Shown here piece by piece: positions 35,882 to 44,510 of a stretch of DNA of 64,000 nucleotides (the stretch's first letter is position 1; each line of letters opens with the position of its first letter). The translations under genes were made by a program, and so were the position numbers. Location of the stretch: positions 186,001 through 250,000 of the forward strand of contig NZ_JAGYKG010000004.1 of the NCBI RefSeq assembly GCF_018401815.1, written 5' to 3'. The notes under the pieces are model-generated. The model saw only the letters and a list, made by a program, of their open reading frames with translations. It was not told where the DNA came from and did no database searches. Origin of the DNA: Nonlabens sp. Its GTDB lineage: Bacteria > Bacteroidota > Bacteroidia > Flavobacteriales > Flavobacteriaceae.

Positions 35882-36070
35882 TTAAAATGAGGACTGTTCT
35901 CTCTTGTTACCTCTGTAATAAAGTATTTGGTATCGCCCCAAAAGAAGAAGGTTCCAATAAAGGTGGTCAGAACCCAACAGGTGTTTTTCTTTTTTCTTTA
36001 TGAGTTGATCAGTCTGCAAGACAACATCGCCCAGAAAGTGTACTATTAAAAGTTTAATCAATACTTCCAT
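35882..36070 (-). pseudogene. DUF3307 membrane protein remnant
   Basis: The first 27 residues (VLIKLLIVHFLGDVVLQTDQ) match the start of DUF3307 membrane proteins, which are usually over 200 residues and often lie directly after satD. The start overlaps the end of satD by 17 bases, as in that pairing. After KKKEK the frame turns into a poor match. The alternative frame continues as WVLTTFIGTFFFWGDTKYFI to a stop near 35877, looking like another protein's C-terminus. An internal deletion with frameshift is the simplest reading. Confidence 0.5.
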
Positions 36071-36674
36071 CGCTCCCGTCTTTATAATAGTGTTTAAATA
36101 CGCTTAAAACTTCTTGGGTTTCTTGCCAGTGAGCTCGGTTGAGTCTTCTACTAGCAGTAGCTTGTTGAACCCCTAGTTTTTTACCCAACTCTGCTTGAGT
36201 AATATGTGGTGTTTTGAACATCTCATAAACGGTAGCAGCAGCATTTTCTGTCCATTCATTCATGAAGAGGAGTGCCATTTTTAATAAACTATTCATATAC
36301 ACATCTAAGTGTCTACCGCTGTCTATCATTATTTCTTGCTTTTTAGACTTTAGTATATCCTGTAACTCTTCAGACTTTGTAAGTGCTGTTCCAGTAGATT
36401 TTGCAATATCGTTATCGATCATGGTTACGCTACCCAGACCTATGGCTATACGCACCTCCAGAAGTGCTGTCCTTTTTAATGCAGCTTTTAACTCTATAAC
36501 ACAATCAAGAGCCAGTTCGGGACGGTCCATCCATGCTAGGAAACTATCACCTCGGTAAATTAAGAACCGGTTGGGGCTTGAGTATCTTTTTAATACCTCT
36601 TCTATGGTCTTGAGATAGGCTATTGGTTGATTCTTCTGGGAACCTATAATATCACCGGCAAGTACTACTTCCAT
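36054..36674 (-). CDS. SatD-like protein with C-terminal helix-turn-helix
   Basis: A 206-residue SatD-family protein. The N-terminal domain (about 1-135) begins MEVVLAGDIIGSQKN and has RFLIYRGDSFLAWMD, similar to nucleotide-cyclase-like folds. The C-terminal part contains a helix-turn-helix (ITQAELGKKLGVQQATASRR, about residues 162-181). Two tandem 24-bp dyads lie 15 bases upstream of the start, a natural operator for the protein's own HTH, so autoregulation is likely. SatD genes are often followed by a DUF3307 membrane protein; here that partner is only a remnant. Its cellular role is not established. Confidence 0.78.
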   Translation of the reverse strand: MEVVLAGDIIGSQKNQPIAYLKTIEEVLKRYSSPNRFLIYRGDSFLAWMDRPELALDCVIELKAALKRTALLEVRIAIGLGSVTMIDNDIAKSTGTALTKSEELQDILKSKKQEIMIDSGRHLDVYMNSLLKMALLFMNEWTENAAATVYEMFKTPHITQAELGKKLGVQQATASRRLNRAHWQETQEVLSVFKHYYKDGSDGSID

Positions 36675-36688
36675 ATCAGCTGTTTTAA

Positions 36689-36741
36689 ATTATTACGTAA
36701 AAGCGTAATAATAACACATTATTACATTATTGCGTAATAAT
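36689..36741. promoter_or_regulatory. Double-dyad operator upstream of satD
   Basis: Site 1 (36689-36712) is a perfect inverted repeat, ATTATTACG / CGTAATAAT, around TAAAAG. Site 2 (36718-36741) has the same architecture with one arm mismatch (ATTATTACA / CGTAATAAT) around TTATTG. The sites are 5 bases apart, 29 bases centre to centre, close to three helical turns. They lie 15-67 bases before the satD ATG, with no divergent gene to share them. Confidence 0.75.
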
Positions 36742-36799
36742 TAGTGTTAATGGCACAAAATTCCTAATGGACAACAGAACAAAAAGCTCAGGTTCTTCA

Positions 36800-38248
36800 C
36801 TAGCTCAAAGGCTCATCACCAGCTTCCAAAACGTCTGGATCACTCTCTATAGCTCGGTTAACGAGTTTTTCATTAAGAGATTTGTTAGCTTTTGCTCCCA
36901 ATCTTTTTAATCGTTCAATACGGCCTACCAGGTTTCCAGAACCTACTGTAAGCTTGTTCATACTAGACTTATAGGTTTTTTGTACCGTATCCATTTGGGT
37001 GCCTACTTTGATCAAATCTTCTGTAAGTCCTACAAATTTATCGTACAAAGCCCCAGCAGCAATTGCAATGTCCAGTGCGTTTTTTTGCTGTTTTTCATTT
37101 TGCCACATGGTATCAATCGTACGTAAGGTAGCCAGTAGGGTGGTAGGGGTAACAATCACTATATTTTTATCAAAAGCTTCACTATACAAGTTGCCGTCAA
37201 GATTTAAAGCCATAGCAAAAGCAGGCTCGATAGGCACAAATAGCAAGACAAAATCAGGACTTTCTATATGGTAATCGTGATAGTTCTTTCCAGAAAGGTC
37301 GGTCACGTGTTTTTTAAGCGATGCTACGTGCTCTTTTAGATAACGTTGTTGCAGCTCTTCATCTTCTTCATTGATAAAACGCTCGTACGCATTAAGAGAT
37401 ACTTTTGAATCGATCACCATTTTCTTGCCTCCTGGAAGGTGGATCACTACATCGGGAAACAAGCTTCTTCCATCTTCAGTTTTAATGCTTTGCTGTACTT
37501 CGTATTCAGATCCTTTTTCAAGACCAGATTTTTCTAGCACTCGTTCCAGTACCAACTCTCCCCAATTCCCACGCATTTTTGAATCTCCTTTTAATGCTTT
37601 GGTGAGGTTGTTGGTTTCTTTACTCATTTGTTGGTTGAGTTCTTTAAGACCTAAAATCTGTTGTTTTAAGGCGCTTTGACGGTCTATGGTATCTTTATGT
37701 GTGTCTTCTACACGCTTTTCAAAACTTATGATCTTTTCTTGTAGCGGACTCAGAATTTGTTCTATATTTTTTTTGTTTTGGTCGGTAAACTTGATGCTTT
37801 TTTCATCTAGAATTTTGTTGGCGAGGTTCTCAAATTCTTTGGTAAACTTTTCATTGAGTTTTTCTATTTCCCCTTGTGCTTCTGTATGCTTTTCTTCCGC
37901 TTTCGCGAAAGCGGTACGTTGCTCAGCAAGTAATATATTTAAGTTCTCTTTTTCAATAGCGATCTCGCGATATTCTTTATCTAGTCTTTGAAGTCGACCA
38001 GCCAATTCTTGCAGGTTTTCTAGTTTTTGCTCTAATTGTGCGCTGTACTGGCTATTTTCATGTCGCAGTTGATCGCGTTCTTCTAAAGCAGGCTGCAATT
38101 TGGAAAGTTGAGAGTCCAATTGATTTTTCTCTGATTCTAGAAGATTTATAGTTCCTGCGAAACGTGTTTTTGCAAAAAACCAAGCCACAACAGCACCGAT
38201 CAACACACCGATGGTCAAAAACAACAACCAATTCAATTCTTGAGACAT
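36800..38248 (-). CDS. rmuC: DNA recombination protein RmuC
   Basis: A 482-residue RmuC protein, which limits inversions at short inverted repeats. There is an N-terminal membrane anchor (WLLFLTIGVLIGAVVAWFFA) and a long coiled coil (about 35-220) rich in Glu/Lys/Gln. The conserved RmuC nuclease-like domain carries KMRGNWGELVLERVLEKSGL, FPDVVIHLPGGKKMVIDSKV and LYDKFVGLTEDLIKVG. The PD-(D/E)xK-like residues D (FPDVV) and D-x-K (IDSKV) are present. An iterated palindrome is read in frame at residues 113-117 (RTAFAKAEEK) in the coiled coil. Confidence 0.95.
   Translation of the reverse strand: MSQELNWLLFLTIGVLIGAVVAWFFAKTRFAGTINLLESEKNQLDSQLSKLQPALEERDQLRHENSQYSAQLEQKLENLQELAGRLQRLDKEYREIAIEKENLNILLAEQRTAFAKAEEKHTEAQGEIEKLNEKFTKEFENLANKILDEKSIKFTDQNKKNIEQILSPLQEKIISFEKRVEDTHKDTIDRQSALKQQILGLKELNQQMSKETNNLTKALKGDSKMRGNWGELVLERVLEKSGLEKGSEYEVQQSIKTEDGRSLFPDVVIHLPGGKKMVIDSKVSLNAYERFINEEDEELQQRYLKEHVASLKKHVTDLSGKNYHDYHIESPDFVLLFVPIEPAFAMALNLDGNLYSEAFDKNIVIVTPTTLLATLRTIDTMWQNEKQQKNALDIAIAAGALYDKFVGLTEDLIKVGTQMDTVQKTYKSSMNKLTVGSGNLVGRIERLKRLGAKANKSLNEKLVNRAIESDPDVLEAGDEPLS
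37899..37912. repeat. Iterated palindrome GCTTTCGCGAAAGC, copy 8 (inside rmuC)
   Basis: In frame inside rmuC, read as AFAKA in the coiled-coil region. The dyad extends to 18 bp. Confidence 0.95.
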
Positions 38249-38334
38249 AAAAATACATTTATGGTAAAAATACGACCTGTGCTCCCGTCTTAAAATAATA
38301 AGGGCATCTAGTTATCCACAAGTCTAATAACAGC

Positions 38335-40008
38335 TTAGAAAGGTGCAGGTACGTGAATCACAACAGGTTTTAAAGTTACCGGATGTGTAAATTCCAGTTG
38401 CTCTGCATGTAAGTACAATCGGTCTTTTTTAAAACCGTATAGATCATCGCCTATAATTGGGCAGTTCAGTCCTAAGGGATGGGAGGCATGAACACGCAAC
38501 TGATGCGTGCGACCTGTTATGGGATAGAAATACACCCTAGTTTTGCCATCTTTACGCTCCAAAACCTCAAATTTTGTTCGAGCACTTTTACCGTACACAG
38601 GATCTACCATTTGAAAAGGACGGTTATCCAGATCAACGCGTAGAGCCAAATCAATAAACCCAATATCTTCTTTTACTTCCCCTTCCAATAAAGCCACATA
38701 CCGCTTTTTAACGCTGCGGTTTTCAAACTGTTCTTGTAGTTTTTTATGAACTTCTAAGGATTTTGTAAGTACTAAGATTCCAGAAGTACTCATGTCCAGT
38801 CTATGAACTATAAGTGGTCCAGTAGCTTGAGGAAAACGCTTCTTCATTCTATACTCCACAGAATCTTCTATAGTTTTACCCCGCACAGAAAGGAACTCCT
38901 CTGGCTTATTTACTGCCATAATATAATCGTCCTCATAAATGAGTGAAAGTTCTTTCCCTACAGCAGGATTGATCAACATAGGGTTATCATCCACCTCCAG
39001 ACCTTGTAGCATGTGTTCTAGGATGGGTTCACATTTAGAACGACAAGACGGATAATAATGGCCGTGCTTTCTAATTTGTGATTTTAGAGATGCTCCATAC
39101 CAAAACTCTGCCATCGCAACTGGTTTTAAATTGTTGCGATATGCATATTGCAACAATTTAGGTGCAGCACAGTCGCCAGTACCCGAAGGTGGAAAGTAGG
39201 GCGGTATATTTTTAAAAAGGTGTAGGGCATTTTTAGAAACTCCCTTTGCATTGAGGAATTGATACTGTTCAAAAATCCAACTCTGAAGCTTGTTGGATAA
39301 TTCCTTCCGGGCTGTTTTATACTCTTTAATTTCTTCCTCATGTATGGCAATAGCTTTTTCTAGCGGAGCCTTCTTCGCATTTAAAAACACCTGGTATTCC
39401 TTTAAAAGAAACTTGGCATGCATTCCCTTTGTTTGATGCAAATCCAGTAATTTTTGATAGGCGCTCTCAGTTAGAGAATGCACTGCCTCTTCACGTTGTT
39501 TTTTACGCTCGGCTTTAAGTTGTGAATGTTTTTTACGCTGATTGTAGAGCAGCAGCTCGTTTTCTTTTTCTAATTTTTGAAGCTGTTTTTTATTTTTCAG
39601 GTAAAGGACATCCTTTTCTAAGATAGTGATTTTTTTATTCCAGACATCGAGCTGAGAATTTTCTTTGAAATAATTACTATTCTCTGAGAACATATTGAAT
39701 ACTAAAGGAACAAATAGAGAATCCTTTTGTTCTCCAGTAATGACACCAGAATAAGCCCATAGATGTCCCAATTTTCCGGAGCTATCTTCTACAACTAGAA
39801 CTCCAAACATCTTTCCAAGAGGGTGCTGGTAATTTTTGGGTCCTAAATTCAAATCGTAAAACCAATTTTTAAACCCATCTAGATAGGTTTTTAATTGTTG
39901 TACAGCTTCTACCGCCAGTGGATGTGGCTCGTAAAGAAAGGGAAAAGTGAATTTTGAAGGCACATCGATAGTTTCTTTTAGATCAAATCGGTGCAAAATA
40001 GAATTCAT
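38335..40008 (-). CDS. RluA-family pseudouridine synthase with long N-terminal extension
   Basis: A 557-residue RNA pseudouridine synthase. The catalytic RluA domain occupies about 345-557 with the active-site motif HRLDMSTSGILVLTK (catalytic Asp in HRLD) and GRTHQLRVHASHP. The N-terminal 340 residues include a coiled-coil stretch (about 150-260, Lys/Gln/Glu-rich) and a segment ending in cysteines (SCRSKCEPILEHMLQG). This large RluA variant occurs in flavobacteria; substrate (rRNA or tRNA site) is unknown. Confidence 0.9.
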   Translation of the reverse strand: MNSILHRFDLKETIDVPSKFTFPFLYEPHPLAVEAVQQLKTYLDGFKNWFYDLNLGPKNYQHPLGKMFGVLVVEDSSGKLGHLWAYSGVITGEQKDSLFVPLVFNMFSENSNYFKENSQLDVWNKKITILEKDVLYLKNKKQLQKLEKENELLLYNQRKKHSQLKAERKKQREEAVHSLTESAYQKLLDLHQTKGMHAKFLLKEYQVFLNAKKAPLEKAIAIHEEEIKEYKTARKELSNKLQSWIFEQYQFLNAKGVSKNALHLFKNIPPYFPPSGTGDCAAPKLLQYAYRNNLKPVAMAEFWYGASLKSQIRKHGHYYPSCRSKCEPILEHMLQGLEVDDNPMLINPAVGKELSLIYEDDYIMAVNKPEEFLSVRGKTIEDSVEYRMKKRFPQATGPLIVHRLDMSTSGILVLTKSLEVHKKLQEQFENRSVKKRYVALLEGEVKEDIGFIDLALRVDLDNRPFQMVDPVYGKSARTKFEVLERKDGKTRVYFYPITGRTHQLRVHASHPLGLNCPIIGDDLYGFKKDRLYLHAEQLEFTHPVTLKPVVIHVPAPF

Positions 40009-40198
40009 TAAATAGAAGGATTTGTTAATATAACAAAGGTAGGATTAAAAGATTGCTTCTAGGAACTCTTAAATGGGAACGCAGTTGGAGGACATGCGCT
40101 TAGTACAGGTTGGATACAGTTAATTACAGTAAAAAAACCAACCTTTATACTTCCTGTTAAAACGTCAAATAAGCTATTAAGGCAAGTTTTTTTTGAAA

Positions 40199-40720
40199 TT
40201 ATTTTTTAGTAAACACGATGGCCACATTTTTTTCGTCTTCCTTGCTCATCTCAGAGGTGGCTTTTAATTTTTCAATAAAAACAACAACCTCTTTTTGAGA
40301 AGCTGGGCAGCCTAGGTTTACACCTTTTTCATTAAAAGAGTTGGTAATCACATTTCCTGATCCATCAAGAATGACCCAAAATGGCAGTCCAGCCGTTGCC
40401 CCTTTATATTTCTTTAATAACTCTCTAGAGCCAGGGTTTTCTAAGGATACGTTATTGCCATTTTCAAAAACAACGATTGGAAGCATCACATAATTTTCTT
40501 TAAAATAAGAAGCTACACTTGGATCTTTTAGTTGCTCATTCATGCGGTGACACCACCCACACCAAGAAGCTTCAAATTTAACGAGTACGTGTTTTTCTGA
40601 AGCTGCCGCCTCACTCAGTGCCTTTTTCATTAGCACATCGACAGTCTCTTGAGCCTTTGATAGGGAAGTGCCTGCGATTAGAAATACAACTAGAAGAAGA
40701 AGCTTGTTCATGTTTTTCAA
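40199..40720 (-). CDS. Exported thioredoxin-like protein
   Basis: A 173-residue thioredoxin-fold protein with signal peptide MKNMNKLLLLVVFLIAGTSLSKAQ, so periplasmic. The redox motif is CGWC in FEASWCGWCHRM, typical of the thioredoxin_7/DsbDgamma-like group. The cis-proline loop is GLPFWVILDGSGNVI. A free cysteine occurs near GCPASQKE. The partner protein is unknown. It lies 25 bases downstream of the ABC transporter gene on the same strand and may share its transcript. Confidence 0.88.
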   Translation of the reverse strand: MKNMNKLLLLVVFLIAGTSLSKAQETVDVLMKKALSEAAASEKHVLVKFEASWCGWCHRMNEQLKDPSVASYFKENYVMLPIVVFENGNNVSLENPGSRELLKKYKGATAGLPFWVILDGSGNVITNSFNEKGVNLGCPASQKEVVVFIEKLKATSEMSKEDEKNVAIVFTKK

Positions 40721-40745
40721 TTTTATCAGATAAATATACTAAAAT

Positions 40746-42569
40746 TTATGCCCCTAAGCTTTGCATGCCTACTAAACTGTGGTAAAGTCCTGCTTGAGCA
40801 ATTAAAGTTGCATGAGTTCCTTGCTCTACGATTTCCCCTTTTTTCATAACTACAATATGATCAGCTTTTTGAATAGTAGATAGACGGTGGGCAATGATTA
40901 TAGAAGTTCTGTTTTTCATCACTTTCTCTAGGGCATCTTGCACCAGTCGTTCACTTTCGGTATCTAGAGCACTAGTAGCTTCATCTAGAATCAGGATTGG
41001 GGCATTTTTGAGTACTGCTCGGGCAATAGAAAGGCGCTGTTTTTGTCCACCACTGAGTTTATTCCCACTGTCACCAATATTGGTATAAATGCCTTCGGGA
41101 AGTTCTTTTACAAATTCCCAAGCATTGGCAATTTTTAAGGCCTCGATAATTTGTTCTTCAGACGCATTTTTGTCGCTTAAGGCCACGTTGGTAGCAATCG
41201 AATCATTGAATAAGATAGAATCTTGGGTCACAATAGCTATTTGATCTCTTAGACTTTTAAGCGTTACTTCCTTAATATCTAAGTCGTCTATGCTAATGCT
41301 TCCTTTTTCTACATCATAGAATCTGGTAAGTAAATTTGCTATAGTACTTTTCCCAGAACCACTTTGCCCCACTAGGGCCACACTAGATCCTTTCTTAATA
41401 TGAAGGGAAAAGTTTTTGAGTACGGGTTCTTCCAAGTAAGAGAAGGTGATATTGTTGACGTTTATCGCTTTCGCGAAAGCGGGAATAGTTACAGCTCCTT
41501 GTTGATCTGCAATATCATTTTTAGTATGAAGTATTTCGAGCACACGCTGAGCAGCTGCATCGCCCTCTTTTACTTGATAACTGGCTTTTGACAGTGCTTT
41601 TGCCGGAGTTAAAATTCCATAAGCAAGTAACATAAACCCTATAAAAGTAGTCCCTTCAATATCTTGTTCTACAATAACAAGGCGACCACCATACCAAAGT
41701 AAAATACCTATAACCAAAATGCCGAGAAATTCACTAACTGGACTCGCTAGTCCTTTTCTGTGGTTAAGCTTGACCGCAAATCTATAAAGCCTACTGGTGC
41801 TATTTTGAAAACTTTCTTCTAACCTATTTTCAGCATTAAATCCTTTTATGACCTTAAGGCCACCCAGAGTTTCTTCCAGTAGGGACATGAAATATCCTTG
41901 TTCTTTTTGAACTTGATCGCTTCGTTTTTTAAGTTTCTTACCTATTCGAGAGATTAAAAAACCAGAAACAGGCAAAAATAGAAGCATAAAGATGGTCAGT
42001 TTAGGGCTGATAACAATCATAAGGGCTAGGGAGAATAGAATATTTAAAGGCTCCTTAACTATAAGTTCCAATATGGATAGAAAGCTGTTTTGTACTTGCA
42101 GTACATCAGCACTTGTTCTTGCAATTACATCACCTTTTCTTTTTTCAGAAAAATAGGCGATGGGAAGATGCACTATTTTAGAATACATATCATTTCTAAT
42201 ATCTCTCAAAACCCCATTGCGCAGAAACGCAATAAAGTACATTCCTAAATAACCGAATAAATTTTTCAAAAAGAAAAGGGCCAATACCAATCCTATGACC
42301 AGTAATAAGGCCGTTTCTTTGTCACCTATTTCGCTAGTGAGATAGAATCCCAAAGAACCTTTGATATAAGACATTAGGTCAAGTATTCCGGTCCACTCTG
42401 GTTTTGTGGTGACTTGTTGCGTCTTGTCAAAAAGAACATCGAGCATTGGAATCAATGAAATAAAACTCAAGGCTCCAAAAAAAGCAAAAAACACATTGCA
42501 AATTATATTGAGTATTCCATAGCCCTTATAGGGCTTAGCATACTGTAAAATCTCTTTAAAATAATTCAT
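40746..42569 (-). CDS. ABC exporter, fused permease and ATPase (MsbA-like)
   Basis: A 607-residue half-transporter. The membrane domain (about 15-330) has six helices. The ATPase domain (about 370-607) shows Walker A GQSGSGKST, signature LSGGQKQRLSIARA, Walker B ILILDEATSALD and the switch histidine in IIAHRLSTI. Homodimers of this type export lipids or drugs; lipid A flipping by MsbA is the best-known case. An iterated palindrome is read in frame at residues 364-368 (PAFAKAI), in the linker between the membrane and ATPase domains. Its stop is two codons from the mutase start region upstream, so an operon is likely. Confidence 0.93.
   Translation of the reverse strand: MNYFKEILQYAKPYKGYGILNIICNVFFAFFGALSFISLIPMLDVLFDKTQQVTTKPEWTGILDLMSYIKGSLGFYLTSEIGDKETALLLVIGLVLALFFLKNLFGYLGMYFIAFLRNGVLRDIRNDMYSKIVHLPIAYFSEKRKGDVIARTSADVLQVQNSFLSILELIVKEPLNILFSLALMIVISPKLTIFMLLFLPVSGFLISRIGKKLKKRSDQVQKEQGYFMSLLEETLGGLKVIKGFNAENRLEESFQNSTSRLYRFAVKLNHRKGLASPVSEFLGILVIGILLWYGGRLVIVEQDIEGTTFIGFMLLAYGILTPAKALSKASYQVKEGDAAAQRVLEILHTKNDIADQQGAVTIPAFAKAINVNNITFSYLEEPVLKNFSLHIKKGSSVALVGQSGSGKSTIANLLTRFYDVEKGSISIDDLDIKEVTLKSLRDQIAIVTQDSILFNDSIATNVALSDKNASEEQIIEALKIANAWEFVKELPEGIYTNIGDSGNKLSGGQKQRLSIARAVLKNAPILILDEATSALDTESERLVQDALEKVMKNRTSIIIAHRLSTIQKADHIVVMKKGEIVEQGTHATLIAQAGLYHSLVGMQSLGA
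41467..41480. repeat. Iterated palindrome GCTTTCGCGAAAGC, copy 9 (inside ABC exporter)
   Basis: In frame, read as AFAKA in the interdomain linker. The dyad extends to 16 bp. Confidence 0.95.
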
Positions 42570-42572
42570 TGC

Positions 42573-44285
42573 TTACATGTCAAAACTGGCAAGAATGCCT
42601 TTAATTTTTTCTTCTAACTGCGCGCGAACGTTAGTATAATTTTCTACTTCATGCAGCGCTGTTTTTACCGAGATATAGAATTTTATTTTTGGTTCTGTAC
42701 CACTAGGACGTGCTGCAATCTTTGAGCCATCGGCTAGATAGAAGATCAACACATTAGCTTTAGGAATATTAATGCGTTCATTTTTGTTCAATTGCTTGTT
42801 TATTCGAGTACTGGCAGCATAGTCTTCTATAATGGTGACATCTTGTCCACCTATCTGAGCAGGCGGGTTTTCCCTTAAATTTACCATCATTTGTTTGATC
42901 TCTTCTGCTCCAGAAATTCCTTTTTTAACAAGGGAAACGAGTTTTTCTTGATAACAGCCGTGTGTTAGGTAGAGTTTTATCAACTCTTTGTAAGTGGTAG
43001 AGTTATTCGCTTTCGCGAAAGCGTACATCTCACAAGCTAATAATGCTGCTGTAATAGCATCTTTATCACGTACAAAATCTCCTACCATATATCCAAAACT
43101 TTCCTCTCCACCACCTATAAAGTCTTGGCCAGGATAGTCTTCAATCATCTTTGCAATCCATTTAAAACCAGTCAGACCTTCTTTACATTCTACGTCATAG
43201 GAACGCGCTAAATCGTGCATCATAGGTGTAGAAACAATTGTAGAGCCTATAAATGGATTCTTTAAGGTTTTTAAATCGGTTTGCTTCAAAAGGAAATCGG
43301 TCATAGCAATCATGGTCTGGTTGCCATTAAGCAATAGCATGTTACCATCATTGTCTCGCACGGCAACACCTAAACGGTCGCCATCTGGATCTGTTCCTAT
43401 TACAATATCAGCATGAATTTTATCAGCCAGATCAACAGCCATTTTTAATGCTTCTGGCTCTTCGGGGTTAGGAGATGGAACCGTTGGGAAATCACCATCT
43501 GGAAAAGCTTGTTCTTTAACGACATGTAAATCGGTATAACCCGCACGTTTCAACGTTTCTGGTAGTAAGGTAATACTCGTACCGTGAAGACTGGTAAAAA
43601 CAATTTTTAATCGAGATCGATCTATATCACCAGCTATTCGGCCGGCTTTGATACTGTCTTCTATAAAGGCATTATCATCTTCCTCAGTAAGGAATTCTAT
43701 CAATTTAGGATTTCCATTAAAATTGATGTCACTAAAGTCTGTGGATCCTATACTATCTAATATTTCTTGATCCTGTGGTGGGACCAACTGACCACCATCT
43801 TGCCAGTATACTTTGTAACCATTATACTCTGGCGGATTATGACTTGCAGTCAATACAACTCCTGCATGGCATCCTTTTGCTTTTACGGTGTAAGAAAGCA
43901 GTGGAGTAGGGCGCAACTCTGCAAAAAGATATACATGAATACCATTAGCACTGAAAACGTCTGCGACTACTTGTGCAAGTTCTTTAGAATTGTGTCGGCA
44001 ATCGTAGGCTATAGCTACTTTTACTTGTTCCTTAGGGAATTGTTCAGTTAAATATTTAGAAAGGCCTTGGGTGTTTTTTCCTAAGGTATATTTATTAATC
44101 CGGTTGGTTCCCACTCCCATAATACCTCGCATTCCACCAGTACCGAACTCCAAATCTTTGTAGAATGATTCTTTAAACTCATCATTATCTGCCGTGATTA
44201 AGGCTAGTGTGCGCGTTATGGTAGCCTCATCAAATGGCTCGTGAGTCCAGGATTGTGCCGTTTTAAGAATGTGGTCTTTATTCAT
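42573..44285 (-). CDS. Phospho-sugar mutase (phosphoglucomutase/phosphomannomutase)
   Basis: A 570-residue alpha-D-phosphohexomutase interconverting hexose 1- and 6-phosphates. The catalytic phosphoserine loop is TASHNPPEYNGYK, the metal loop is GTDPDGDRLG, the sugar-binding loop is GGEESFGY, and the phosphate-binding loop is RPSGTEPKIKFY. All four domains are complete and of usual length for the Bacteroidota group. An iterated palindrome is read in frame at residues 422-426 (YAFAKANNS). A CAAATATA box (minus TATATTTG) at 44310-44317 lies 25 bases upstream and may be its promoter. Confidence 0.95.
   Translation of the reverse strand: MNKDHILKTAQSWTHEPFDEATITRTLALITADNDEFKESFYKDLEFGTGGMRGIMGVGTNRINKYTLGKNTQGLSKYLTEQFPKEQVKVAIAYDCRHNSKELAQVVADVFSANGIHVYLFAELRPTPLLSYTVKAKGCHAGVVLTASHNPPEYNGYKVYWQDGGQLVPPQDQEILDSIGSTDFSDINFNGNPKLIEFLTEEDDNAFIEDSIKAGRIAGDIDRSRLKIVFTSLHGTSITLLPETLKRAGYTDLHVVKEQAFPDGDFPTVPSPNPEEPEALKMAVDLADKIHADIVIGTDPDGDRLGVAVRDNDGNMLLLNGNQTMIAMTDFLLKQTDLKTLKNPFIGSTIVSTPMMHDLARSYDVECKEGLTGFKWIAKMIEDYPGQDFIGGGEESFGYMVGDFVRDKDAITAALLACEMYAFAKANNSTTYKELIKLYLTHGCYQEKLVSLVKKGISGAEEIKQMMVNLRENPPAQIGGQDVTIIEDYAASTRINKQLNKNERINIPKANVLIFYLADGSKIAARPSGTEPKIKFYISVKTALHEVENYTNVRAQLEEKIKGILASFDM
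43009..43022. repeat. Iterated palindrome GCTTTCGCGAAAGC, copy 10 (inside the mutase gene)
   Basis: In frame, read as AFAKA at residues 422-426. The dyad extends to 16 bp. Confidence 0.95.
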
Positions 44286-44322
44286 GTGGGGTCATCTTAT
44301 TTGCTTAGACAAATATAGGAAT

Positions 44323-44510
44323 AAGTAGGCAGTAAAAAGAGTAGGCAGTAGGAAGGTTCATTTGTTTGCTATGCTCACAAATGTGAGTAGGCAGTAGATG
44401 GCATTGATAGTTGAGTAAGCAAAATGGAATACGCCTTCTGTGTGCTGTAGGAAGTAGTGACTGCCTACTCCAATTTACAGCTTGCTGTAAAACAGCCCGC
44501 CTACTGCTTA
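44323..44510. repeat. Cluster of AGTAGGCAGTA repeats
   Basis: Between the mutase and glycosyltransferase genes the word AGTAGGCAGTA occurs at 44324, 44340 and 44386. Inverted copies follow near 44460 (ACTGCCTACT) and 44499 (GCCTACTGCTTA). The five copies are unevenly spaced and partly in opposite orientation, so hairpins can form. This is not a CRISPR array, since spacers and units are too short. Confidence 0.75.

Noticed and set aside
36689..36741. The ATTATTACG dyads as a terminator of rmuC-side transcription
   Set aside because: They are AT-rich, duplicated, lie upstream of satD and lack a T-tail; operator architecture fits better.
44323..44510. A CRISPR array in the AGTAGGC repeat cluster
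   Set aside because: Units are about 11 bases, irregularly spaced, partly inverted, and no cas genes are present in the window.
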